NCBI GenBank assembly: GCA_020638995.1
Contig: JACKHM010000001.1
Coordinates: forward strand, 2,790,001-2,854,000
Direction of reading: 5' to 3'
DNA length: 64,000 nucleotides
Origin: Planctomycetaceae bacterium
GTDB lineage: Bacteria; Planctomycetota; Planctomycetia; Pirellulales; Pirellulaceae
Below, piece after piece: positions 18,274 to 26,992 of the stretch. Each line of letters begins with the position of its first letter. Within the stretch, counting starts at the first letter, position 1. The notes under the pieces are model-generated. The model was not told the DNA's origin. It did not search any database and saw nothing but the letters and a program-made list of their open reading frames with translations. The position numbers and the translations under genes are program-made.

Positions 18274-19866
18274 CTACTGTTCTTCCACATAGATTACGAT
18301 CTCATCCTGAGCAAAATGGGGCAGCGTCCGGCTGACCTCAGCCACATCGAACTCTTCGCCGCCCAGCGTTGTCTTGCCCGAAACATAATCGCGTAGCATC
18401 GCCTTGATTTGTCTTTCCTGGGTTGGGAAGAAGCGGAAGCCGTGCTCCAACAAATCTCCAGCGGGTTGCGACCGATCTCGTTCCGCGTTGTTGACGTTTC
18501 TCCGGTCCAACCCCGTCAAGATCAGGGGCCGTTCGGTCACCAAGACCTTAATTCGGTGAGAGCCGCCAGGCCCGCGAATCAGGTAACTATCTTGTCCCGC
18601 AGCGGGAATCCGAAATTCTTCTTGAGCGGCAATGGTGTTATCCTCTCCCGGTGGCGGGTACAGCAGCGTTAGTTCTCCAGTCGGATCGATGTGCAGCGCA
18701 TACAAGTAACCGGCGCGCTCTGATGAGCCAGTAATCGCGGTGCGATCGCCTTGCTTGTAGCGCACTTGGCCAAATTGAAGCAGCCGCGCGTCGAAGCCAA
18801 AGTGCGACGACTGGTTCGCGATGGCGCCGACCAATTGCAACGGACTGATCGGCATTGGCAGCGTCTCATGTGTGCCATCGCGCGTCGTTTGGGCTCGCAA
18901 CAGTGATCGCACATATTCGCCTCCATTGTTGGGCAAGTCATTCGGTGGTGGTGTGAGCGGACTTTCCGGTAGTTCGTTGCGGGCTACTGATGGAGCGACA
19001 AGCTGACCTTTGACTAGGTTTTGCACAATCGCATATTGCAACTCCGGGTTTTCAGGCTGGACGGAATCTGGATACCAAGCAAAATCAGGATGATTCTGAA
19101 TACTTGGCCCAATCCAGCGACCGCTACCCGGGACAGGTTCCGACCCGCGCATGAACACCTCGAACATATAGGTTTGCACATACGGCATGGTGCCAACGTA
19201 TTCGGGCGGAACGGAATCGTCGGCTGCCCACAATTTGAGTATTCCCCGGTGACGCCCATTGCCGCCAGGTATCGCGTCGTACTCGATACGATAGGCGAAT
19301 GCCGGGTAATTCCAGACCTCGGTGGATGGGTCGAGATCAAAAACCAAGGGTCTGCGGCGATCGCGAATGAAGCTCCGCAATACCTGCCAAAGAAGGTCGG
19401 GAGCCATGTCCTGCGCGACGTCGTTTTCTCCGTCGCCGAAGCGATCGCCGTACCTGCTTCCCGGATCATAGGCGTGGCAAGCCGAGTAAAGGGCTTTGAG
19501 ATCGGCTACCTCCAAAATGTGCGTTGCGCCGCCTGTGGTTACGAAGCGTCTTTGGGTTGGTTCCTGTTCAAGCACAGAAGCGGCTGCCCAACCGTGACAG
19601 TAGCCGTGCCAGGGCTTGGCTAATGGGCCGGGTGGGTGATTCTCTAACTCCCACCACATGGCCCGCTTGCCAGCTAGTACGTCGTACTTACCCAGCGACA
19701 TCAATAACTCGCCCTTGGAAACTGGCCACCAGTAGCCTGACCAAGGTATATGGTCCGCAGCCGCTTCTTCGACCGTCGCGAGAACCGTGCGTGCCGGAGT
19801 CATCGTAACGACCACGAGTAACGCGACGAAAACGAGTGAATTCACTGTGAAAGGGTTGCGGGACAT
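18274..19866 (-). CDS. Exported transglutaminase-elicitor-like protein with C-terminal DUF4384
   Basis: This 530-residue protein starts at 19866, after GAGAGGA and at the head of a signal peptide. The N-terminal half resembles the GP42 transglutaminase elicitor family: a W-GYWWP motif near the mature start, LGKYDVLAGKRAMWWE, then the probable catalytic Cys in KPWHGYCHGWAAASV. Later it has ALYSACHAYD and DLDPSTEVWNYPAFAY. The C-terminal third is a DUF4384 domain (DRTAITGSSERAGYLYALHI, LTLLYPPPGEDNTI). It is the first gene of the cassette, 74 bp before the DUF4384-caspase gene. Cross-linking activity is inferred from family resemblance only. Confidence 0.65.
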   Translation of the reverse strand: MSRNPFTVNSLVFVALLVVVTMTPARTVLATVEEAAADHIPWSGYWWPVSKGELLMSLGKYDVLAGKRAMWWELENHPPGPLAKPWHGYCHGWAAASVLEQEPTQRRFVTTGGATHILEVADLKALYSACHAYDPGSRYGDRFGDGENDVAQDMAPDLLWQVLRSFIRDRRRPLVFDLDPSTEVWNYPAFAYRIEYDAIPGGNGRHRGILKLWAADDSVPPEYVGTMPYVQTYMFEVFMRGSEPVPGSGRWIGPSIQNHPDFAWYPDSVQPENPELQYAIVQNLVKGQLVAPSVARNELPESPLTPPPNDLPNNGGEYVRSLLRAQTTRDGTHETLPMPISPLQLVGAIANQSSHFGFDARLLQFGQVRYKQGDRTAITGSSERAGYLYALHIDPTGELTLLYPPPGEDNTIAAQEEFRIPAAGQDSYLIRGPGGSHRIKVLVTERPLILTGLDRRNVNNAERDRSQPAGDLLEHGFRFFPTQERQIKAMLRDYVSGKTTLGGEEFDVAEVSRTLPHFAQDEIVIYVEEQ

Positions 19867-20152
19867 GGTTTCCTCTCGGTTGCCGCAAGGCAAATGTTGT
19901 TGAACCTACAACAGTATGCCCAATTGGCTCCGCATCCCGACATCAGCATCCCGACGTTTTGAGCTGAGGACCGATTTCAATCTTGCCGCTACGCGGAACG
20001 ACCGCCTCGCAGATGAAGCCAAGGGGAAATCCCGCCAACATTATCCGCAAGCACACGTTCTTCTTACCGCAGCGGTAGATATGGTCATTAGGGTGGCCAA
20101 ATCGTCCGAGAATCGATCTATCCAAACTCGGTCAGATAAGCCTTGGGCGAGA
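19867..20152. other. Upstream region of the caspase/transglutaminase cassette
   Basis: This spacer between the divergent cassette and the truncated Deg protease must hold the cassette promoter, but I see no convincing -35/-10 pair by eye. Short frames on both strands match no family. It contains no part of the missing protease N-terminus. Confidence 0.35.
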
Positions 20153-20225
20153 AATGAGTGTCAGGAGTCATTTGCCGAGAACCGGCCCCGTGGGTGCTTC
20201 GCACCAATGACTCCTGACACTCATT
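20153..20225. repeat. Perfect 20-bp inverted repeat (MITE- or REP-like hairpin)
   Basis: AATGAGTGTCAGGAGTCATT (20153-20172) and its exact complement AATGACTCCTGACACTCATT (20206-20225) enclose 33 bp, which themselves contain a GGTGC-TTC-GCACC mini-hairpin. The structure abuts the truncated end of the Deg-type protease. No T-tract follows, so it is not a simple terminator. It looks like a small mobile or recombinogenic repeat. Confidence 0.75.
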
Positions 20226-20228
20226 CGC

Positions 20229-21473
20229 TTGTTGATTGCCGCGCCCGAGATGGATCTTGCAATTATCGAACTCGACGACCCAACTCCGTTCGACAACGTC
20301 AGACCTGTCGAGTTTGCCCAAGGGCTACCAAAGCTGCAATCGCCAGTTCAAGTCATCGGCTACCCGACGGGCGGCTCGACCATTTCCGTCACGGAAGGAG
20401 TCGTTTCCCGAATCGAACACCGAAGTTATTCGTATGGTGCGGAAGGCTTGCGGATTCAAGTCGATGCCGCGATCAACCCAGGCAATAGCGGTGGTCCGGC
20501 GGTTGCAGATGGCAAAGTGATTGGGATCGCTTTCCAGAAACAGAACAGTGCCGACAACATTGGATATCTGATACCTAGCGAAGAGGTTGCAGCTTTTCTC
20601 GCGGATATCAAAGACGGCAACTACGACGGCAAACCGAGTATTCGCGTGACTTATCAGAATCTTTTGAATCGCGGGTTTCGAGACAGCCTGGGTCTTGATG
20701 CCGCGATGAAAGAGGTCGTGATTCAAGACATACTCAGTGAGGAAAGCGAGTATCCGTTGCAAGTTGGCGATGTCGTGACGCACGTGGGGACATATGATTT
20801 GGACAATAGTGGCATTGCAAGGTTCTCCGATGAGCTGCGATTCGAGCTTAGCTATTTCGAGTCGATTGTTGCGAAGGACGGCAAGGTGCCACTCACCATT
20901 ATTCGCGACGACACGGAAGTGAAAGTCGATGTACCGCTTGAGGAAAAGCCTCTGGAGTTATTTCGTAGTCTAAAGGGCGAGTCCCCTGAGTACTTCGTCT
21001 ATGGACCGCTTGTTTTCGTCGAAGCAACAGCGGATTTTACCGCGGCTTTGGAAGCACAAATGCTGGGTTCTGATCTGAGTGTTCGTGCCCACAGCGTTGC
21101 CATGCTGCGACTTTTGATGTGGCGCGATAGTCCGTTAGTTTCTCGTCGGTATGACGAGCCCGCGTTTGAAGGCGAACAACTCGTGATGTTATCAAATTCC
21201 TTGCCGCACAAGATTTCCCTGGGGTACGGAAGTCCGGCAACGAATGTCGTGAAAGCCGTGAATGGGACAGACATTCGCAATATGCGTCATCTGGTGGAAT
21301 TATTGCGTGACTCGAAGGACGAGTTCATTCATAGCGATTTCGACGCGAAATTCTCCGAGAAGCTGGTGTTTTCCCGTGAAGAGATCGAAGCCGCCTCGGA
21401 TGACATTCTTACCGCCAACGGTGTCTCGCGGCGCGCTTCGACCGAGTTGTTAGAAGTTTGGGAGGCCGAATGA
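20229..21473 (+). pseudogene. Deg/HtrA-type serine protease lacking its N-terminus
   Basis: The frame begins at a TTG in APEMDLAIIELDDPTPF, which carries the catalytic Asp, and has the catalytic Ser in NPGNSGGPAV. The GYPTGGSTISVTEGVVSRIE segment is typical of plant-type Deg (Deg2/9-like) proteases. PDZ-like regions follow (YPLQVGDVVTHVG; NVVKAVNGTDI). The signal peptide and the TNAHV segment with the catalytic His are absent, a loss of roughly 90 or more residues. The truncation point lies 3 bp from the perfect inverted repeat at 20153-20225. The remainder has no frameshift, suggesting recent loss. Confidence 0.75.
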
Positions 21474-21934
21474 TTGCTCACGTCGCTGGCCTAGGCCAGT
21501 TGCTCGTCGAGCTTGTCGACGATTGAGTTGCCGATGTTTAACGACGACGTGACGGCAGGCGAAGGCGCGTTGTTGGTGTTGATGACATTTTCCGAAGCTT
21601 GAATTAGAAAGTCGTCGACCATGTCTCTTGCTGGCGAAATGGCGTGAGCCGAACGCCAGCTCGTGCAGGAACGAGATGATCGCCGCGAATTTCAGGCATC
21701 AGCCGCTGGAACGCTCCGACAAAAGCAGCCTTGCTAAAAGCCCGCCTCATTTCCCCAGCGCCGAGCTGCCAATACTTCGCAGCCAGGCGCAAGAGGCCAC
21801 CGTGGCTGATCGTCTCGACAAGGTCGGCAAATTGATGCCAAGCTGTCGATGAATCTCTCTGGCGAAAGCCGGAACAGCCTTCGTTCTGCACTCAACGCCG
21901 CCCTCCACCAGCTGTGTATAGTGGACGCCGAGAA
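21474..21934. other. Intergenic debris, one weak 43-codon frame on the minus strand
   Basis: Minus-strand positions 21622-21491 encode a 43-residue frame beginning MVDDFLIQASENVINTNN and ending KLDEQLA, with a purine-rich AAGAG before the ATG. I do not recognise it and it could be the tail of a decayed gene. Nothing else is supported here. Confidence 0.25.
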
Positions 21935-22183
21935 ATGGAGAACGTGAGTCAGGAAGCAACGAGCAAACCCGATGACAAACAAGCATTTAAGGCTGCAAAG
22001 ATTGTCAAGCGAGTGCGTGCTGCGTCTTCCAGGAAAAGCTGGGAGATTTTTCGACAAGCAACCGTCGAGCGGCGACCGGATGCACAAATCGCCAGCGAAT
22101 TTGGAGTCACGATTGGCACGGTTTACAAGACGACGTTCCGAATCAAACAACGCCTTCTTGAAGAGTGTCAAAAGATCCGCTAG
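21935..22183 (+). pseudogene. C-terminal (region 4) fragment of a planctomycete ECF sigma factor
   Basis: The 82-residue frame from MENVSQEATS contains KIVKRVRAASSRKSWEIFRQ, then ERRPDAQIASEFGVTIGTVY and a basic R-K-R tail. This matches region 4 of planctomycete ECF sigmas (V-ARV---TW-AF---A---VA-Q-GM--AAVY-AKHRV). It forms the -35-binding helix-turn-helix. Region 2 is missing, so it cannot be a working sigma factor. A start 21 bp upstream (21914) is also possible. It is not the other half of the fragment at 2668-2814 by position, though it belongs to the same broad family. Confidence 0.6.
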
Positions 22184-22631
22184 GCATTCCCCTTGCTCCC
22201 GTTCTTTTCGGTGCGGGATTTGTGCACTCCAAATCAGTTTTCGACAGGCACTACAAACCAACCGTACGTACGTCCGATACGAACCTAGGGACAGAAATGT
22301 CCTTGTGTCTTGGTGTAACTTTGCTTGTTCTAATTTGATGCTTCGCATTTGAGGAGCAGCATCCTCTCTTGCCAAGTGCTGTTCACAGTCCCACAGGGCA
22401 AGCGTGAGGCGCTACTTGCGAGTTTCGCATCCAGTTTCTTCGCATGATTGGGAATGACGTCAGGCCTTGGTAGAATCAGGGTCTTCGGATTCACCAAGTG
22501 CTGCGACGCCACCAATGTTGAACACCCTGAAATTGTGCAGTCCTCCATTGCTGGGGGCGATTCCAGCGGCCATGGGGCAAACGGGGCGCGATATACTTCA
22601 CCGGCATTCAACCGAAAGACGACAACAATCT
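22184..22631. other. Intergenic stretch before the SGNH hydrolase
   Basis: About 450 bp with no recognisable gene on either strand. It presumably holds the promoter for the SGNH hydrolase, but no clear box could be picked by eye. Confidence 0.3.
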
Positions 22632-23456
22632 ATGAAACGCTGCAACCTGTTGATCTTTGTCGCTATCTCACTCACGCATACGCTGGTGCTGACTTGCCCA
22701 GCAGCCCAAGTCGAGGCAACCGCTGCCGCGGAAGCGGCGGCCAAGAAGGCCGAAGCCGATCAGAAGCTCGACGAACAGTATCAGGCGCTAGTCACGGCGC
22801 TTTCGCCCGCCGAGCAAGCCTGGGAACGCGTGCTCCAAGATAATCTGGGCGGCTTCTATTTGCCGATCCACAAGCGGCAAAAGGTCGCTGGCCAATCGAA
22901 CGCCTGGGACTTCGTAAAGGACGATCCGCAACTTCCGCGAGTGTTATTGATCGGAGACTCTGTTTCCCGGGGCTACACGCAAAGCGCGCGACAGGCGCTT
23001 GCCGGCAAAGCTAATGTCCATCGGGCGCCAGCCAATTGCGGTCCCACGTCACTGGGACTGAAGAAGATTGATGTGTGGTTGGGAGAAGGCAAGTGGGATG
23101 TCATCCACTTCAACTTCGGCATCCATGATCGGAACACACCCATCGCCGAATATGCCCAGCGGCTGGAACAACTCGTCGAACGGATGAAGGAGACAGGCGC
23201 CAAACTCACCTGGGCCTCTACGACTCCCATACCTGATGATGCTGCCAAGAAACAGACGGCCGCCTCTATTGTGGAACGCAACGAAGCAGCGGCCGCCATC
23301 ATGGCAAAGCACGGCGTGGTAACCAACGACTTGTTCACCACGATCACTCCTCATCTGGACAAGATGCAGAATCCGAACGACGTCCATTTCAACGCCGCCG
23401 GGTACGAGTTCCTGGGCCAGCAAGTTGGCGTTGCTATCGCCAAGGCATTGAATTGA
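22632..23456 (+). CDS. Exported SGNH/GDSL-type hydrolase
   Basis: This 274-residue protein starts at the ATG that opens a signal peptide (MKRCNLLIFVAISLTHTLVL); a longer upstream frame is not protein-like. SGNH blocks are visible: the nucleophile Ser in LLIGDSVSRGY, the oxyanion Gly near NCGPTSLG, HFNFGIHD, and Asp/His in NDVHFNAAGY. Such enzymes remove acetyl or other esters from glycans. It sits 181 bp upstream of a sulfatase on the same strand, consistent with joint trimming of a sulfated, acylated polysaccharide (inference). An Ala/Lys/Glu-rich helix follows the signal. Confidence 0.8.
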   Translation: MKRCNLLIFVAISLTHTLVLTCPAAQVEATAAAEAAAKKAEADQKLDEQYQALVTALSPAEQAWERVLQDNLGGFYLPIHKRQKVAGQSNAWDFVKDDPQLPRVLLIGDSVSRGYTQSARQALAGKANVHRAPANCGPTSLGLKKIDVWLGEGKWDVIHFNFGIHDRNTPIAEYAQRLEQLVERMKETGAKLTWASTTPIPDDAAKKQTAASIVERNEAAAAIMAKHGVVTNDLFTTITPHLDKMQNPNDVHFNAAGYEFLGQQVGVAIAKALN

Positions 23457-23637
23457 GGCAAATCGACCAGCATGAACCAACTGATTCTCACCCAGTCGAT
23501 GCGGGCGATGCCACTCCTCTCGCTTGGGAACAAGATGCAGCGCTTGCCCGTTGCGGCAATTTCAACCACGCCGCAACGGCGATCATCCGCATCAAATCAC
23601 TTCAGCAAACACCCTCGGCATTCGTAAGAGTAACATT

Positions 23638-25593
23638 ATGAAATCGGCATTTACAGTTTTCCTTCTGGTCGCGTGTCATGTGCTTGGCACGTCAGCATCA
23701 GCGGCTGACCGTCCCAACATCGTGCTCTTCCTCGTGGACGACATGGGTTGGATGGATAGCACGCCCTACGGATCGCAGTACTACGAGACACCCCACATGC
23801 AACGGCTGGCCCAACAGTCGATGCGGTTTACGGATGCTTACGCGCTGCCGCTGTGCTCGCCGACACGGGCCTCGATTCTCAGCGGGCAATACTCGTCACG
23901 GCACCGAGTGACGTCCGCCAGTGGTCATCAGCCGGCGGCCACGCACGACGCGTCGCCGTATCCCGACAAGGCGCCGGCAAACAGAGCGTTCCTCTATGCC
24001 AACAGCAAGAACTATCTCGACCTCGAACTTCCGACACTTGCCGAGGTGTTGAAGCAGGCCGGTTACCGCACGGGGCACTTTGGCAAGTGGCATCTGGGAT
24101 TGAGTCAGGAACACTGGCCAGACAAGCATGGCTTCGACGTCGCTTTCCATGCTCAACCGAGCCCCGGCCCGCCGAGTTACTTTTCGCCCTACGGCGTTCA
24201 CACAGACGGCAAGCCATCCGGGCGGCACCACGTCGGTACGATCACGGATGGTCCTGACGGCGAATATATCACCGATCGTTTGACCGACGAAGCGATCAAG
24301 TTTGTCGAAGCCAATCGAGACCGTCCGTTCTTCCTCAATTTCTGGCACTATGGTGTACATGGTCCGTGGGGACACAAGGAAGAATACACCGCCAAGTTTG
24401 CAAACAAGAAAGATCCGCGCGGCGAGCAGCGCAACCCGATTATGGCGTCCATGCTCAAGAGCGTGGACGAGAGCCTGGGGCGGTTGATGGATCGGCTGAA
24501 TGAACTGGGCCTCGCGGACAACACGCTGTTCATTTTCTACTCGGACAACGGCGGCAACGTCCACAGCCGCACCTATGAAGACGCGAAGATCGCAAATGTG
24601 AAGGAAGGTCACCCACAGTTCGCAGCGATTCAGGACTGGCGGAAGTGGGCCGGGGGCGAGCCACCGACGAACAACGCGCCGCTACGGGAAGGTAAAGGCC
24701 GCATCTACGAAGGCGGTCAACGCGTGCCGCTCTTGATCCGCTGGCCAGGGCACATCCAAGCTGGCTCGACCAGTGACGCGGTGGTCGGACCCATCGACAT
24801 GTACCCGACCATTCTTGGCGCCGCTGGGTTGGATCAGCCGCGAGGGCACATCGTCGACGGCGAGTCGCTGCTGCCTGTACTAATGCAAACCGGGAACTTG
24901 AAACGTGAAGCCTATTTCACTTGGTTCCCACACTTGATCCCTGCCGTCTCGGTGCGGCAGGGCGATTGGAAACTGATTCGCCGCTTCGAACCGCATCCGA
25001 GCTATCCCGATATACACGAGCTTTACAACCTCAAGAAAGACATTGGTGAAACCAACAATCTCGCCAAGCAGATGCCGGACCGAGTCAAGCAACTCGATAC
25101 TCTCATCGACCAATTCGTGAAACAGACCGATGCTCTCTACCCCAAGCCCAACCCAGCATACGTTGCAACGCCCAGTAACACCGATCCCACCGAGGGACTC
25201 GTGCCAAGAAGCTGTGAGCTCATCTCGGCAGACGGAGCAATCCGAGTTGTCGCTCGTGGTCGGCTGCCGTTCCTCGGTACAGCCAGAGTCAAGCTGAATG
25301 GTCCCCTGAAGCTGACCTTGGTTGCTCGTTGTGCGTCGGGTGGCAAGGGAAGCGTGCATTGGAAAACCAGCGGCCAAGAAGACTTCCCAGAGACAGGACA
25401 GAGTATCGACTATGAACTCCCCGCTGGAGAGTCGTGGCAGGAAGTGATCATTGATCTACCGGTCCAAGGCCAATCACAGATCGTGAGACTATACCTGCCC
25501 GCCGACCAGTCCTCCGTCGAGCTTCGCTCGATACGCTTCAGGGACGGTCAAGGGCGTGAGAAGGCTTGGGAGTTTGCCGAGGTGACTCCATGA
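23638..25593 (+). CDS. Secreted sulfatase (S1 family)
   Basis: This 651-residue protein starts at 23638 with a signal peptide ending near SASAAD. The sulfatase signature CSPTRASILSG gives the formylglycine precursor Cys73. Metal-binding residues are in FLVDDMGW and FYSDNGGN, and FGKWHLG is the typical third block. A C-terminal extension of about 120 residues after DQFVKQTDALYP is beta-rich and may bind sugar. It hydrolyses sulfate esters, probably on algal polysaccharide; the exact substrate cannot be read. Maturation needs a formylglycine-generating enzyme. It converges with the sialidase operon across 141 bp. Confidence 0.9.
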   Translation: MKSAFTVFLLVACHVLGTSASAADRPNIVLFLVDDMGWMDSTPYGSQYYETPHMQRLAQQSMRFTDAYALPLCSPTRASILSGQYSSRHRVTSASGHQPAATHDASPYPDKAPANRAFLYANSKNYLDLELPTLAEVLKQAGYRTGHFGKWHLGLSQEHWPDKHGFDVAFHAQPSPGPPSYFSPYGVHTDGKPSGRHHVGTITDGPDGEYITDRLTDEAIKFVEANRDRPFFLNFWHYGVHGPWGHKEEYTAKFANKKDPRGEQRNPIMASMLKSVDESLGRLMDRLNELGLADNTLFIFYSDNGGNVHSRTYEDAKIANVKEGHPQFAAIQDWRKWAGGEPPTNNAPLREGKGRIYEGGQRVPLLIRWPGHIQAGSTSDAVVGPIDMYPTILGAAGLDQPRGHIVDGESLLPVLMQTGNLKREAYFTWFPHLIPAVSVRQGDWKLIRRFEPHPSYPDIHELYNLKKDIGETNNLAKQMPDRVKQLDTLIDQFVKQTDALYPKPNPAYVATPSNTDPTEGLVPRSCELISADGAIRVVARGRLPFLGTARVKLNGPLKLTLVARCASGGKGSVHWKTSGQEDFPETGQSIDYELPAGESWQEVIIDLPVQGQSQIVRLYLPADQSSVELRSIRFRDGQGREKAWEFAEVTP

Positions 25594-25734
25594 GACCGAG
25601 TAAATTCGTTGCAATGATGTAAGCAACTTGCGTTCGTCTTCGCCTCTGTCACGGCTGGTGTGTGTGCTGCGCAAATAGACGTCCAAATTACAGTCGTATT
25701 CGGGAACGAGCCCTCGGACACGACGGAAGTCGTC

Positions 25735-26973
25735 TTACCAGAGCGGTAGCCTATTGGGGCTTGACCATTTGATTCGTGCCAACAGGACGTCTCCACGATA
25801 GCCATTGCGAGGCATCCATTCACCCACGGTGACCCACGACTCATCTGGACTCACGTTAGTGACGTCAAAGTTACCCATCAGAGCGACCTCATCAGGATCA
25901 TTCACGCCATCGCCGACCAACGGCAGCACGACTTGCTCGGTCTTGCGAATCAGACATCGTTTCTCCGTGTCGAGTTGGGCGACCCACAATGGAGACCGCC
26001 AGCGAATAACGCCGGTGTTCGACTTGTCCTTTCGCGTGTAGACCAGAAACAGTCCATCACTGTGAGTCAGCCAGTGTTGTTGCGTCGTCGACATTTCTAA
26101 GGGAGTGCCATCGTCCCAAGCCCAGGGACGCTTTTCCTCCCAGTTCAGACCGTCGTCGCTGACGCTGACATAACCTCGATTGTCCTCGGCACGAATCGTG
26201 ATCCAGAAGCGGTCTTCAAACTGGGTGACGCTCGGTTCGAGCAGCCCGCGTCCTTTGGGATTGAGCAGCGGCGGACCAACTTCTTTAACCCTGAGCAATT
26301 GACCATCGAAGCTCGCATGTACACCCGCCACCATGCGATGGTCGGCTTTCGGCCCGAACGTGAATGACATTTGTACGTCGCCGTTGGCCAGGATGACTCG
26401 CTGCCCACAGTTGTTGGAATAGATGTGGGATCCGCGCGGATCGTCCCATTCCAGAATACGGCGTGGTGACCACGTGCCGTCGTTCGATCGCGTCACATAG
26501 ACCGGGTACCGCGCCAGTTGCTCGTTGCGTGCAAAGTACGCTCCTTTGTAAAAGACAACGTGGCCGAGCGCGATCACCGTCCCGGTCGGAGGATGGTATT
26601 GCGGAGTGACGTCACAAACGGCGGCCCGCAGATCATCAGTCCGCCCGGGGATCGGATCGCGTCCCAGTGCTGGGATCGGTTGCGGCTCGCTCCACGTTTT
26701 TCCCAGGTCGTCAGAGGTCGACCAATGTACCTGGCCGAAATAATCCGATCCGCCGATCTCCTGCAGATTCATCAGCGCGATCGGCTGGCCACTTGGTCCC
26801 GGCAGCATACAGACTCGCGGATGAAACCACGTCCGGCTCTTTCCATCTCGATTGCTCCACAGTGTTTCCTTTGAAATCGATGCGATCAGCGGCTCGCCGT
26901 CTGCCGTTGCTGCTGCATTCCAACCAAGTGTCGCGCTAAACAGCAAGATCAAGAGTATCAGTTGTGTCTTCAT
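25735..26973 (-). CDS. Exported sialidase-family (BNR repeat) glycosidase-like protein
   Basis: This 412-residue protein has a signal peptide (KTQLILLILLFSATLGWNAA). Six-bladed propeller hallmarks include an Asp-box STSDDLGKTWSEP and a second in VSDDGLNWEEK. The family includes exo-sialidases and many planctomycete proteins of unknown substrate. The gene starts 19 bp after the stop of the propeller protein upstream and is the last gene of a four-gene minus-strand operon. Whether it is catalytic cannot be decided because the Arg triad was not aligned. Confidence 0.75.
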   Translation of the reverse strand: MKTQLILLILLFSATLGWNAAATADGEPLIASISKETLWSNRDGKSRTWFHPRVCMLPGPSGQPIALMNLQEIGGSDYFGQVHWSTSDDLGKTWSEPQPIPALGRDPIPGRTDDLRAAVCDVTPQYHPPTGTVIALGHVVFYKGAYFARNEQLARYPVYVTRSNDGTWSPRRILEWDDPRGSHIYSNNCGQRVILANGDVQMSFTFGPKADHRMVAGVHASFDGQLLRVKEVGPPLLNPKGRGLLEPSVTQFEDRFWITIRAEDNRGYVSVSDDGLNWEEKRPWAWDDGTPLEMSTTQQHWLTHSDGLFLVYTRKDKSNTGVIRWRSPLWVAQLDTEKRCLIRKTEQVVLPLVGDGVNDPDEVALMGNFDVTNVSPDESWVTVGEWMPRNGYRGDVLLARIKWSSPNRLPLW

Positions 26974-26992
26974 GATGAACGTGTCTTTTCCC

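Noticed and set aside
21734..22375. 213-codon minus-strand frame over the sigma fragment
   Set aside because: No motif; the plus strand carries recognisable sigma region 4.
22330..22611. 93-codon minus-strand frame upstream of the SGNH hydrolase
   Set aside because: No motif; overlaps the expected promoter region.
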